Program-made: the position numbers and the translations under genes
From: Pantoea cypripedii
GTDB lineage: Bacteria; Pseudomonadota; Gammaproteobacteria; Enterobacterales; Enterobacteriaceae
Length of the DNA stretch: 64,000 nucleotides
NCBI RefSeq assembly: GCF_002095535.1
Contig: NZ_MLJI01000001.1
Span: 441,602-505,601, forward strand
Direction: 5' to 3'
Shown here: positions 1 through 8,490 of the stretch, piece after piece
How the letters are laid out: each line of letters opens with the position of its first letter
Position numbering within the stretch: the stretch's first letter is position 1
Notes under the pieces: model-generated
The model's input: the letters and a program-made list of their open reading frames with translations, nothing else
What the model was told of the DNA's origin: nothing
The model's database searches: none

Positions 1-1131
1 GGGGTGATTGTCCCCCTCGTGGTGGTGGCACGTACCCGGACCAGCGGCAACGCGGTTGCGGGCTCACGTGCATCGATCCAGGTCGCCTCGACCGATCTTA
101 TCCGCGGTCTGGGTGAGTTGCAGGTTGCAGGTGCCGTCAGCCGCCAGGCCCGGCATTTGTCGCAGCTTTCGCAAAAGCTGATTGCTGCACAGCGTCAGCA
201 GGCCTGGGTCGGCGCATTGGGCAGCGTACTGTCAGCCCTTGCGGGTCAGATCGGCATGTTTTGCGCCTTTATCCTGCTGGTTAGCGCGGGGCATGCAGGC
301 GGTCTGGCCGGTAACGACATCGTGATGTTGTTGTTTGCGGTGCTCGCCAGCGCGGAAGCCGTGGCCGCATTGCCGACCGCCTTTGCCGCGCTGGGCGTCA
401 CCCGCGAAGCAGCACGCCGTATTTTTTCTCTGGCAGAGCTGACACCTGCCGTTGAGTTGCCCGCAGCCAGCCCGATGCCTGAAACCTTTGACCTGACGTT
501 TTCAGCGGTGACCATGCGTTATGGGCCAGAGCATCCGACGGTGTTCGACTCGCTCAGTTTCCACGTACCCCAAGGGCATTGCCTTGCCATTCTTGGTCCG
601 AGCGGGGCGGGTAAAACCACCATTCTCAACCTGATTCAGGGTTTCTGGCGTTGCGATAAGGGCAGCGTTGCGATAGGTGGCTGTGAAGTAACCGATCTGT
701 CTGACGAAGTATTACGCCAGGCTATTTCAGTGGTCGGGCAAAAAACCTATCTGTTTAATGCATCGATTCGCGACAACCTGCGGCTGGTTGCCCCTGACGC
801 GGATGATGACGCGTTATGGCAGGCGCTCAGCCAGGCTTCACTGGCAGAAGAAGTGCGGGCTTTCCCGCATGGGCTGGATACGCTGGTCGGGGAACTGGGT
901 GCGCGTCTTTCTGGCGGACAGGCACGGAGAATTTCCATTGCCCGCGCATTCCTGTCGCATGCACCGATTATTTTGCTGGATGAACCGACGGAAGGTTTGG
1001 ATGCCACGAATACGGAAATGGTGCTGAATGCACTGAAGGAACTGGTAAAAGGAAAAACCACGTTGTTGGTGACGCATCAAATTCAGCCATTAATGCTTGC
1101 CGATAGCCGACTGGTGCTTGAAGGCGCGTAA
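1..1131 (+). CDS. cydC: CydC-like ABC transporter, 3' part (5' end outside window)
   Basis: This is the C-terminal part (about 375 residues) of a fused membrane/ATPase half-transporter. The last membrane helices come first, followed by a complete nucleotide-binding domain: Walker A GPSGAGKT near residue 200, signature LSGGQARR, Walker B ending LLDEPTEGLDA, and the switch histidine in VTHQ. EPTEGLDA is typical of CydC, the partner of CydD in the exporter of glutathione and cysteine to the periplasm that is needed for cytochrome bd assembly. The reading frame is open to base 1, so the true start lies upstream. The C-terminus stops soon after the H-loop and is shorter than E. coli CydC, so this may be a paralogue. 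It belongs to the chromosome flanking the ICE. Confidence 0.72.
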   Translation, partial: GVIVPLVVVARTRTSGNAVAGSRASIQVASTDLIRGLGELQVAGAVSRQARHLSQLSQKLIAAQRQQAWVGALGSVLSALAGQIGMFCAFILLVSAGHAGGLAGNDIVMLLFAVLASAEAVAALPTAFAALGVTREAARRIFSLAELTPAVELPAASPMPETFDLTFSAVTMRYGPEHPTVFDSLSFHVPQGHCLAILGPSGAGKTTILNLIQGFWRCDKGSVAIGGCEVTDLSDEVLRQAISVVGQKTYLFNASIRDNLRLVAPDADDDALWQALSQASLAEEVRAFPHGLDTLVGELGARLSGGQARRISIARAFLSHAPIILLDEPTEGLDATNTEMVLNALKELVKGKTTLLVTHQIQPLMLADSRLVLEGA

Positions 1132-1135
1132 AATA

Positions 1136-1178
1136 AAAGGCCTGTGACGGATTGGGCTATTATCCGGACAGGCCTTTA
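1136..1178 (+). terminator. Rho-independent terminator after cydC-like gene
   Basis: The arms AAAGGCCTGT and ACAGGCCTTT enclose an inner CGGAT/ATCCG stem. The structure starts five bases after the stop codon of the upstream gene and ends in a short T run. It could act in both directions. Confidence 0.8.
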
Positions 1179-1293
1179 ATTCGTATTTGATATTACCCTT
1201 CGCCAAAAATCTGTTATATCCAACCAATACTTCATCCTGAACTATTCCTTTTTCTGCTGCCAAGCTGGATAAATATTACAAGAAAGGCTGCGA

Positions 1294-1470
1294 TTAATCC
1301 TTTTTCAGACTCTTCTGTACTTCCCGCACTTTAAGACGGCAGGCATCCACCACCCAGGCTGAGAAGTTCTGGCTGTTCTCACTCCCCATGCTTTCTTCAA
1401 TCTGATCAAGCAACGCATGCGAGAAGCGAATGTGTTTGCGACGGGTCTTCGAATTTGTCATCTTGTCCAT
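1294..1470 (-). CDS. YlcI/YnfO-like small protein
   Basis: Encodes a 58-residue basic protein. The start at 1470 is chosen because AGGGGA lies about seven bases upstream; the longer start at 1494 has no such site. The sequence (RRKHIRFSHALLDQIEESM, then SAWVVDACRLKV) resembles the short YlcI/YnfO family found in prophages and islands, whose shape suggests a ribbon-helix-helix DNA binder. No function is established for it. It sits alone between the chromosomal transporter and the tRNA-Phe remnant, on the strand opposite the ICE genes. Confidence 0.6.
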   Translation of the reverse strand: MDKMTNSKTRRKHIRFSHALLDQIEESMGSENSQNFSAWVVDACRLKVREVQKSLKKD

Positions 1471-1494
1471 ATATTTCCCCTGTGAAATTATCAA

Positions 1495-1828
1495 AATTTA
1501 TAAAATGGATGAAAGGCAAAATAATATTTTTATCAGACGGTTTCTGTAGAAAGAGTATCAGCAGGTGTTTTTGATATTTTCCCGAACCGGTCAGGTCTCT
1601 CTGATATGAAATACTATCTTACCAGAAGGTCATCGAATTCATCGTTATTTCAATTCGCGGATTCAGGATTATTCCCGGTGCGGGTTTTGAGTAGCGAACA
1701 TCACGGATGTAATAATTATGCTATAAAAATTTCTGAGATATTGGTACTGAAAGTACCGAATTTTTATTTACAAAGCGTTAGCTAATGTAAACCGGCGAGA
1801 GTCGCTGGCAGATGGGGGCTAAAAAGCA
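1495..1828. other. Gene-free stretch between small gene and tRNA remnant
   Basis: AT-rich, with no credible reading frame. A small stem (GGTAC, loop TGAAA, GTACC) followed by AATTTTT lies at about 1745-1766 and could be a weak terminator. Nothing else stands out. Confidence 0.5.
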
Positions 1829-1854
1829 AAAACCCAGCCATAAGGCTGGGTTTT
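1829..1854 (-). terminator. tRNA-Phe terminator
   Basis: The stem AAAACCCAGCC / GGCTGGGTTTT with loop ATAA lies just beyond the CCA end of the tRNA remnant in minus-strand orientation. It is the expected terminator of the tRNA-Phe gene. Confidence 0.75.
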
Positions 1855-1862
1855 CTGAATTT

Positions 1863-1912
1863 TGGTGCCCGAACCCGGAATCGAACCAGGGACACGGGGA
1901 TTTTCAATCCCC
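1863..1912 (-). other. 3' tRNA-Phe remnant: ICE attachment site
   Basis: Read on the minus strand, this is the 3' half of tRNA-Phe: anticodon stem-loop with GAA (GGGGATTGAAAATCCCC), T-loop GTTCGATTC and the terminal CACCA. The 5' half is missing and the sequence beyond 1912 is unrelated. ICEs of the SPI-7/PAPI-1 type integrate into the 3' end of tRNA genes and leave a direct repeat at the end next to the parA/soj gene, which begins 66 bases away here. The intact tRNA and the integrase should be at the other end of the element, outside this window. Inferred role: att site. Confidence 0.8.
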
Positions 1913-1977
1913 GTGTTTTTGGAAAGCAGTGAAGTGAGCAATCGTTCTCATCTGAATAACGTTATTCAGGTTACGAA

Positions 1978-2862
1978 ATGCATTCAAAAACGAAAGTTGT
2001 CCCCGTAGTTTCTACCAAAGGTGGTGAGGGGAAATCAACCCAGGCCGCTAACCTGGGCGGTTTTCTCGCCGATGCGGGTATAAAAGTCCTCATCATCGAT
2101 GGCGATCATGCTCAGCCTACCGCCAGCAGTATCTACCCCTTATCTTATGAAGCCCCTTGTGGACTGTATGAGCTCCTCATGCAGACCGTTGACCTTTCCC
2201 GGGCTGATAACATTATTTCCCGTACCGCGATCGATAACCTGGACGTTATTGTCTCCAACGATCCGCGCAACCTTCTGCCCACTTACATGCTCAATGTTGC
2301 TGACGGGCGCGTTCGTCTCCGTAATGCACTTTCAAATCCACTCTTCAGCCAGTACGACGTCATCCTGATCGATTCTCAGGGGTCACGTTCCGTGATGTCT
2401 GAGCTCATTATTCTTGCCGCAACCGGTGAGATGATCGGGATGGTTAAACCCGTGCTGCCTGATGTCCGCGAATTTATGCGCGGTACTGTTGCACTGATGG
2501 AGGAGCTGCTTCCTTACGGAGCATTTGGGATCAGCCTGCCGTGCATTCGTATGCTGGTGAACTGCATGGATTACACGCTTCTGGCGAAAACTACCGTTGA
2601 GCAGGCTGAGAGCATCATTCTGAGCGGAGATTACAGTCAGCATTCAGACAAGATCCGTATCGGGATGCTTCAGACCCGCATTTACGATCTGGATGTGTAT
2701 AAGCAGGGGCACGCTTCCGGGCTTCCCGTCCACCGCCTGGAGAAAAAGACCACCCGTAAGAGCGATTCAGCATTTGATTCCATGCATAAGCTCGCCTGCG
2801 AACTGTTTCCTGAGTGGCGGGACCGCTTTGATATGCTGGCGTCTGCAGGAGATGAAAAATGA
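1978..2862 (+). CDS. parA: ParA/Soj-family partition ATPase of the ICE
   Basis: Encodes a 294-residue P-loop ATPase. The deviant Walker A motif KGGEGKST is at residues 14-21, and LIIDGDHAQPTAS near residue 40 carries the Walker A' aspartate. ParA proteins bind DNA non-specifically with ATP and move a ParB-bound element; in ICEs they stabilise the excised circle. As the first gene inside the att site it matches the soj position in SPI-7 and PAPI-1. Its stop overlaps the start of the next gene (ATGA), so the two are probably co-translated. The substrate site is not visible here. Confidence 0.85.
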   Translation: MHSKTKVVPVVSTKGGEGKSTQAANLGGFLADAGIKVLIIDGDHAQPTASSIYPLSYEAPCGLYELLMQTVDLSRADNIISRTAIDNLDVIVSNDPRNLLPTYMLNVADGRVRLRNALSNPLFSQYDVILIDSQGSRSVMSELIILAATGEMIGMVKPVLPDVREFMRGTVALMEELLPYGAFGISLPCIRMLVNCMDYTLLAKTTVEQAESIILSGDYSQHSDKIRIGMLQTRIYDLDVYKQGHASGLPVHRLEKKTTRKSDSAFDSMHKLACELFPEWRDRFDMLASAGDEK

Positions 2863-3965
2863 ACGTTCGCGAGCTGAAATACGCATTTCCCGGTTCACTC
2901 ACCCGCTCATCCCTGGAGGAAATCAGTGAGGTGGTCAATGCGGCCTGCGCAGGAAACATCGTTTTCCGGTCACATCCTCTGCGTGTTCAGTTCCGTGCTG
3001 CAACCGGTGGGCTGTTGCAACAACAACGTCTTCTGGACGGTTCAACCGGTTACTGGACTGAGCATCCCGTGGAACTGGAGCAGTGGTATCGCACGTACTG
3101 GTGTCCTCTGCATCAGGCGGCAGTAGATGCTGATCAGTCAGCATGGCGTCAGGCACTGGTACATCTGTATGTGTCTGAAACGGGTGACCTTAATACTCAT
3201 GAAAGTATTCACGGTTACTACGATGCCTCTGCACTGCTGCTGAGTCAGTATGAAGAAGATGATGACGAAGAAGACGGTCATGGTGTAAGTCGGATTGACA
3301 GTCTGCGCCATCAACGCTATCTCGCCAAAGTCTGGGTGGGACGCGAACTTTACAGGGCGTTGAGGTTATACCGTTTTGGCGAAAAAGAGATGGTCCGCCA
3401 GGCCTTTATAAAAGGCAGCCAGAGCCGCAGTGTAGCCCGTCACTATGAGGCGCTGTCTTCTCTTCATCAGTTTAAACGTCCGGGGCTGTTATTGTCCTGG
3501 GCAATCGAAAACACCTGTGAACTTTCCGGCTCTGAAGCGGGTACACAGTATCTTCAGCAGTGGATCACCCGGTTACTTGCGGACCCTGGTTGTTCTTCTT
3601 TAGCGGAGTCTGGTGCCGCTGATGGAGAATGGTTCCGTGAGCATCTTGTCCGGGCTGCCAGCCTGTTTACTGAGCTCTGGCGTGAAATGTTCTTACCTCC
3701 GTTGTCCATCCCGGCTGAAAGGCACGATCAAGCTCAGGCGGGAGCTCCGCCGCTTCCACAAACACATCTGTGTGCCAGCACTCCGTATAAGGACCGTATT
3801 CCTGATGATGCGCATTGCGGTGATTTTCTTCTGGCGCTCCGTTTTTCCTGCGAAGGTGATGCACCACATCACGGACCCTCAGAACGGCAGGATACGAAGC
3901 CTGCGGACCAACCAAATCAAGTTCAATCCAGTCACCGGAATGAACAGGAGGGAAAGGATGATTAG
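2859..3965 (+). CDS. Unrecognised ICE protein following ParA, odd 3' end
   Basis: The open frame is 368 residues and starts inside the parA stop. I do not recognise the family. The first ~275 residues look like a normal globular protein, with an acidic run (EEDDDEED) near residue 137. After that the sequence becomes proline-, histidine- and glutamine-rich and low in hydrophobics, as if read in a non-coding frame, and it lies opposite a better-looking minus-strand gene (3667-4101). The original end was probably lost and the frame runs on by chance. Position suggests a partition or replication accessory; that is inference. Confidence 0.6.
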   Translation: MNVRELKYAFPGSLTRSSLEEISEVVNAACAGNIVFRSHPLRVQFRAATGGLLQQQRLLDGSTGYWTEHPVELEQWYRTYWCPLHQAAVDADQSAWRQALVHLYVSETGDLNTHESIHGYYDASALLLSQYEEDDDEEDGHGVSRIDSLRHQRYLAKVWVGRELYRALRLYRFGEKEMVRQAFIKGSQSRSVARHYEALSSLHQFKRPGLLLSWAIENTCELSGSEAGTQYLQQWITRLLADPGCSSLAESGAADGEWFREHLVRAASLFTELWREMFLPPLSIPAERHDQAQAGAPPLPQTHLCASTPYKDRIPDDAHCGDFLLALRFSCEGDAPHHGPSERQDTKPADQPNQVQSSHRNEQEGKDD

Positions 3966-4101
3966 ATTCCATAAGGTGTGGCGTCAGCGGGGTTTCAACA
4001 CCGTCCTTCCAGATGACCTGACTGTTGCGAAAGAAGTGAAATTTCAGCGTGTAAGTCTTAACAGAATCAATGCCGGACGACAGCTGTTTGTTTGTTTCCA
4101 T
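3667..4101 (-). CDS. Hypothetical protein antisense to the preceding gene
   Basis: Encodes 144 residues. The start ATG at 4101 is preceded by AGGAAACAA at good spacing. The composition is that of a real protein (TYTLKFHFFRNSQ, HSGDWIELDLVG, EEYGPYTECWH-like segments), and I give it preference over the plus-strand frames at the same place. The last ~15 residues may be run-on beyond the natural end. The family has no function I can name. It is the only minus-strand gene within the ICE replication module, so it may be an insertion that cut the 3' end of the gene at 2859. Confidence 0.55.
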   Translation of the reverse strand: METNKQLSSGIDSVKTYTLKFHFFRNSQVIWKDGVETPLTPHLMESNHPFPPVHSGDWIELDLVGPQASYPAVLRVRDVVHHLRRKNGAPEENHRNAHHQEYGPYTECWHTDVFVEAAELPPELDRAFQPGWTTEVRTFHARAQ

Positions 4102-4342
4102 TTTGTTTCCTCAAACTTGTTAGTGGGAATAGACATGCTGCCTGCATCTTCAGACCAGAGCGGGCAAACTCAGTGGTCTGTAATCGTGCAGGCAGTCTCA
4201 GGGAGTTTACTTCCGGCAGCTGTTCGTCTGGCACCCTTTACGTATGTTTACGTCAGTGTCAATTCTCTGAAAAGGAAGGCTTTATCAGAGAGTGGCAAAG
4301 TAGCGAAATTTATATCAGTAGCCTTCCGACAGGGAGGTGCGT

Positions 4343-5707
4343 ATGTCTGATAATCGCAGAAATATCCCGGGTATTTATTCACCCGATGCAGAGCAGTCCG
4401 TCATCGGTGGTCTCATGCTGGATAACGATCGCTGGGATGAGGTCGCTCTCCGTATGAATGCTGATGATTTTTTCCATAAAGTACACAGGGCTATATTCCA
4501 GGAAATGACGCGTCTGGTCGCCGCCGGTAAGCCGCTTGACCTGATTACGCTCGCGGAAAGTATCGAGAGCCGCGGGAAAGACGCGCTTGAACAACTGGGT
4601 GGTTTCGCCTACCTGGCCGAACTGGCCAAAAATACCCCGAGTGCGGCCAATATCGTTGCGTACTGCGACATTGTGGCGAAACACAGCCGGGGACGGCAGC
4701 TTGCCGCCATTGGCGCTGAAATTACTGAATCCGTCAGAACCCCCGGCACTGATATCGAAAGGTTGATGGAAACTGCCGAGCAGAAAATCACCCGACTGGC
4801 AGAGCGTGGGGAACCGGGGCAGGGTGTCACGCTGATTGATGGTCTGGAAAAACTGCTTCCGGAGCTGGAGCGGCGGTGCAATGTACCGGATGGTATCACC
4901 GGCACGCCTACCGGGTTTGATGAGTTTGACCGCATGACCAGCGGTCTGCAGGCGGGCGACCTGGTGCTTATCGCGGCGCGTCCATCAATGGGGAAAACTG
5001 CCTTTCTAATCAGCCTTCTGCTCAACTCATTGCTGAAAAAAATAGATTCTCATGGTCAGTTTTACAGCCTTGAACAGCCCACCGAGCAGATCGTGATGCG
5101 CATGGTTGCTTCACTGGGGAATGTAGACCTTACCCATCTCAAAAGTGGTCTGATGGATGATGAGGACTGGGCGCGGGTTTCAAATGCCTGTGCACTGATG
5201 ACCGGAGATATCAAAGATCGCCTAATTATCGATGATACCGGCTCGCTGACACCGACGATGCTGCGTATCCGTGCCCGGCGCAATGCCCGTCGCTATGGCC
5301 ACCCTTCGATCATCGGACTTGATTATCTGCAACTGATGCGCTGCCCGGAGCAGGAAAACCGTACGCAGGAAATCTCCGAGATTTCACGCTCACTCAAAGC
5401 GCTGGCCAAAGAGATGGGGTGTCCGGTGGTGGCGCTGTCTCAGCTGAACCGCCAGCTGGAAAGCCGTGCTGATAAGCGCCCTAATAATGGTGATCTGCGC
5501 GATTCCGGTGCGCTGGAGCAGGACGCTGACGTCATCGTCTTTATCTATCGTGACGAGGTCTATCACGAGAACACCGAAGATAAGGGTGTTGCTGAAATTA
5601 TTATCAGTAAACAGCGCCAGGGACCCACGGGAACGATCCGCCTGCAGTATGAAGGCCGCCACACCCGTTTTTCTGACATCGGGAATCGTTCAGGGAGGAG
5701 CGTATGA
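4343..5707 (+). CDS. dnaB: DnaB-like replicative helicase of the ICE
   Basis: Encodes about 454 residues. The ATG at 4343 is favoured over a GTG at 4337 because GGGAGG sits just ahead. The N-terminal DnaB domain (SPDAEQSVIGGLMLDNDRW) is followed by a RecA-like ATPase core with Walker A ARPSMGKTA near residue 212, the LIIDDTGSLTP and GLDYLQLM segments, and SQLNRQLE near the C-terminus. DnaB hexamers unwind DNA at replication forks; an ICE-borne copy probably drives replication of the excised element. It overlaps parB by four bases. It is somewhat shorter than chromosomal DnaB (about 470 residues). Confidence 0.88.
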   Translation: MSDNRRNIPGIYSPDAEQSVIGGLMLDNDRWDEVALRMNADDFFHKVHRAIFQEMTRLVAAGKPLDLITLAESIESRGKDALEQLGGFAYLAELAKNTPSAANIVAYCDIVAKHSRGRQLAAIGAEITESVRTPGTDIERLMETAEQKITRLAERGEPGQGVTLIDGLEKLLPELERRCNVPDGITGTPTGFDEFDRMTSGLQAGDLVLIAARPSMGKTAFLISLLLNSLLKKIDSHGQFYSLEQPTEQIVMRMVASLGNVDLTHLKSGLMDDEDWARVSNACALMTGDIKDRLIIDDTGSLTPTMLRIRARRNARRYGHPSIIGLDYLQLMRCPEQENRTQEISEISRSLKALAKEMGCPVVALSQLNRQLESRADKRPNNGDLRDSGALEQDADVIVFIYRDEVYHENTEDKGVAEIIISKQRQGPTGTIRLQYEGRHTRFSDIGNRSGRSV

Positions 5708-7419
5708 GTAATGCGAACAACGTCCGCCACATTAATCTCGGTGCAGCCATGCTGCAGCGGGGCAAAACCCCGGCTCAGGGGGATACGGTTCCCGCCGCCG
5801 CTCCCCTGCCGGTCAGCGAAATGGCGATGGTACTCACGCTCGATCAACTGCGACCGAACCCCGATAACCCGCGTAAAGGTCGTAATCCGCGTTATGAGGA
5901 GATCAAAGCCTCCGTTCGCGCACGCGGACTGGATTCCATTCCCAAGGTGACACGCGATCCGGACGGTGAAGACGTTTATATCTTCAGTGACGGAGGCAAT
6001 ACCCGGTATCAGATCCTGTGTGAGCTGTGGCAGGAAACCGGTGATGAGCGTTTCTATCGTGTTCACACCATTTTTAAACCGTGGCCCGGCCGGCTGAAAT
6101 GTCTTGTCGGGCACCTGGCAGAAAATGAGGTGCGTGGAGAGCTTACCTATATAGATAAAGCGTTTGGTGTACACAGTGCCAGAGCCATTCAGGAAGAGCT
6201 GATGGGGCGAGCTGTGACACTGAGAGAACTGTCAGAATTATTAAATAATGAAGGCTATCCCATTGACTATTCAACCATCAGCAGGATGGAGGATACATTA
6301 AAATATCTCTGGCCCTGCATCCCGACCTTGCTCAACAGTGGTCTGGCACGTCTGCAGGTGCTGGCATTGCTGCGCATCCGTTCTCAGGCGGGAAAGGTCT
6401 GGTCGCAGTTCGCCCATGAGTCCTCCCCGCAGTGTACGTTCGATCAGGTCTTTGAGGATAGTTGCCGGGGGTTTGACGATCCAGACAGCTATGCGTATGA
6501 GACATTCCGTGATGAGTTCATCGGCCAACTGGTTAAGGTGCTACCGCATCCCAGCCTGAACTATGACCGCTGGCTGATTGAACTGGACCCACGCGAGCAG
6601 AAACGCCGTGAGCAGTTTGGCGAGCCGCCTCCGCTGCCGGTACTGACGCCGCCACCGGAAAGAGCGGCAGGTCGTGAACCCCCGGAGCCTCAGGTCACTG
6701 TCCTGCCTCCGGATACTGCGTCCGAAACACCGTTCACGGGGCTGCGCAGCGGCACGCTGACATCCCCCGGACGCCCGGAGCCGGCGCCGGAACTGCCTGC
6801 TGCCGCTGAACTGCCGGTGAACGCACTGGTGACCGCCGGCAGTGAACCGCGTCGTGAAGTGCAGAATGACCTTTTTGGAGGACGGCCGGTTATTTCCAGC
6901 GAAACGGCTGACAATGACAGCATTCCCCTCCCTGAACTCAGCCCGGGCACACTGATGTCAGCTTTTGGCGAGGATAATGCGTCCCCGGCTGCGTCCGTCA
7001 GTTCGGTCGCCTTCGCGGCAACCGGCCTTGAGCCCGTCAGCGATATCTGGCATATCCCGGCACTCCAGGATGATATCGAGCACCTTCAGGATATGGCCTA
7101 CCGTCTCGTTTTCGAAATCGCGGAGGCGATGGGCTGTGCGGACAGCGTGCGTGAGGATAAAGAACTTTTGTCTGCGGGCTTTACCGTTTCTGATGACGGC
7201 AGCGAGTTCTCCCTTTTCCTTGCCGGTCTCTCCGGCTCGTTACCCGACAGGCAGTTCAACATGTTTATGTTCTGCCTGAATTTCTTCGGTTCTCAGTCAC
7301 CCGCTGATACAGCCGTATTTGACGATATCACGGTGGTGAAAACCCTGCGCCTTATCCGCGTTATCCGCCGTCTGCGGGAACTGCAGCGTCAGGCTGCGAA
7401 AGGAGGGGAAAATGTCTGA
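5704..7419 (+). CDS. parB: ParB-family protein of the ICE (PFGI-1 class)
   Basis: Encodes 571 residues. The ParB/sulfiredoxin-like N-terminal domain covers about residues 40-110, with LRPNPDNPRKG and FSDGGNTRYQI carrying the GxxR-type box. A helix-turn-helix region follows (LRELSELLNNEGYPIDYSTISRME). A proline-rich linker spans about residues 300-400, and the C-terminus is long and helical. ParB binds centromere-like sites and works with ParA. The size and linker match the ICE-specific class rather than chromosomal ParB. It overlaps dnaB and the next gene, consistent with one operon. Confidence 0.85.
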   Translation: MSNANNVRHINLGAAMLQRGKTPAQGDTVPAAAPLPVSEMAMVLTLDQLRPNPDNPRKGRNPRYEEIKASVRARGLDSIPKVTRDPDGEDVYIFSDGGNTRYQILCELWQETGDERFYRVHTIFKPWPGRLKCLVGHLAENEVRGELTYIDKAFGVHSARAIQEELMGRAVTLRELSELLNNEGYPIDYSTISRMEDTLKYLWPCIPTLLNSGLARLQVLALLRIRSQAGKVWSQFAHESSPQCTFDQVFEDSCRGFDDPDSYAYETFRDEFIGQLVKVLPHPSLNYDRWLIELDPREQKRREQFGEPPPLPVLTPPPERAAGREPPEPQVTVLPPDTASETPFTGLRSGTLTSPGRPEPAPELPAAAELPVNALVTAGSEPRREVQNDLFGGRPVISSETADNDSIPLPELSPGTLMSAFGEDNASPAASVSSVAFAATGLEPVSDIWHIPALQDDIEHLQDMAYRLVFEIAEAMGCADSVREDKELLSAGFTVSDDGSEFSLFLAGLSGSLPDRQFNMFMFCLNFFGSQSPADTAVFDDITVVKTLRLIRVIRRLRELQRQAAKGGENV

Positions 7420-7669
7420 TGACCTGAACGACGAAATGGCCCAGGCCAGCACGGCCCTGTTTACCCAGCGCGGTATCGATGCCGTCAGGGCGCAGGTGCA
7501 TTCTGCGCGTCCGTCAAAAGCGTTCTGTGAATGCTGCGGTGCGGATATTCCGGTTGCACGACAGCGGGCCGTCCCGGGCGTGGAACTCTGTGCCGGCTGT
7601 CAGGACGTAAAAGAGCGTCAGGACCGACACCGGGCTGCCGGTGGAAGGGGGATGCGCTATGCCGGATAA
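7412..7669 (+). CDS. DksA/TraR-type C4 zinc-finger protein
   Basis: Encodes 85 residues. A single four-cysteine zinc finger (CECCGADIP, then CAGC) lies in the second half, preceded by a short helical N-terminus. TraR/DksA proteins bind in the secondary channel of RNA polymerase and tune promoter output; mobile elements often carry short versions. It is translationally coupled to parB upstream and DUF2786 downstream. The acidic coiled-coil tip of full DksA is not present. Confidence 0.72.
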   Translation: MSDDLNDEMAQASTALFTQRGIDAVRAQVHSARPSKAFCECCGADIPVARQRAVPGVELCAGCQDVKERQDRHRAAGGRGMRYAG

Positions 7670-8402
7670 CGCAAAAATCACTGCCCGTATCCGGCGCCTG
7701 ATGGCGCTGGGCACCCGCAACAGCAACCCGCATGAAGCCGCGCGCGCCGTGGCGCTGGCTCAGCGTCTGATGCAGCGTCACGGGCTGACGCCAGACATGC
7801 TTTCCCTCAGTGAAGTCACTGAATCAGTCTGCTTCAGCCTGACCAGTGATGCAGAAAAGGTGCCGGCCTGGCTGAGCTCACTGGCCACCGTGGTCTGCAT
7901 GGCGACGGGCTGCCGGTGCTGGTTTGGCTGGCACGTTCATGTCAGTACAAATGGAGTGAGCAGCGTGCGCCGTTCACTGCACTTTTATGGTTTCAGCGAA
8001 CGACCGGAGGTGGCGCTCTACATCTATACCGTTCTCCAGCGGCAGTTGCGTGCCGCTACAGACGCGCATATGTCCGGGTATCGCACGCGCCGCATTCTTC
8101 TGCGCACGCGCCGTCGCCGGGCAGACCAGTTCCGTGAGGGCTGGGTATCCGGCGTCTGTCAGGTATTGCAGTCCTTTTCACCCTCCGGGGAAGAGAACGC
8201 CGTACTGCAGCGCTGGCTGGCTCAGCGCCATGCCGGCGAGCCGCTGGAAAATATGGCGGTCCGGTCTGCAGGTAAGTGCCGGGGTGACAGAACGGCCCGG
8301 GTGGCCGGTTTTTTCGCAGGCCGCGATACCGACCTCCATCATGGCCTCAGTGGCGCACAGGCTTCCCGGCAGATTACGGCGGGAGGGCACGCACATGACT
8401 GA
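7659..8402 (+). CDS. DUF2786 domain protein
   Basis: Encodes about 247 residues. The ATG at 7659 is preferred to an in-frame GTG at 7641 because AAGGGGGA precedes it. Residues 5-45 (ARIRRLMALG, then EAARAVALAQRLMQRHGL) form the DUF2786 helical domain, common in phages and ICEs and of unknown function. The middle contains an arginine-rich stretch (RRILLRTRRRRADQF) that suggests nucleic-acid contact. It overlaps both neighbours, as is usual in this replication operon. Confidence 0.75.
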   Translation: MPDNAKITARIRRLMALGTRNSNPHEAARAVALAQRLMQRHGLTPDMLSLSEVTESVCFSLTSDAEKVPAWLSSLATVVCMATGCRCWFGWHVHVSTNGVSSVRRSLHFYGFSERPEVALYIYTVLQRQLRAATDAHMSGYRTRRILLRTRRRRADQFREGWVSGVCQVLQSFSPSGEENAVLQRWLAQRHAGEPLENMAVRSAGKCRGDRTARVAGFFAGRDTDLHHGLSGAQASRQITAGGHAHD

Positions 8403-8490
8403 CGTTCTTTTATGGAGTGCCTGCCTGTCGGGCTGGCTTTTTGATGTTCTGCTCATCGCTGACCGGGCGATATCAGGAGGTGGCCTGTGA
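8395..8490 (+). CDS. Tiny possible membrane peptide
   Basis: Encodes 31 residues with a hydrophobic core (VLLWSACLSGWLFDVLLIA). GGGAGG lies upstream of its ATG, and its stop overlaps the GTG of the DUF2857 gene. It overlaps the end of the DUF2786 gene in another frame. It may be a leader that couples translation of the next gene rather than a functional peptide. Confidence 0.3.
   Translation: MTDVLLWSACLSGWLFDVLLIADRAISGGGL

Noticed and set aside
3613..4350. Plus-strand frame of 245 codons across the parA-dnaB interval
   Set aside because: Composition is not protein-like, no ribosome-binding site, and it overlaps a better minus-strand gene.
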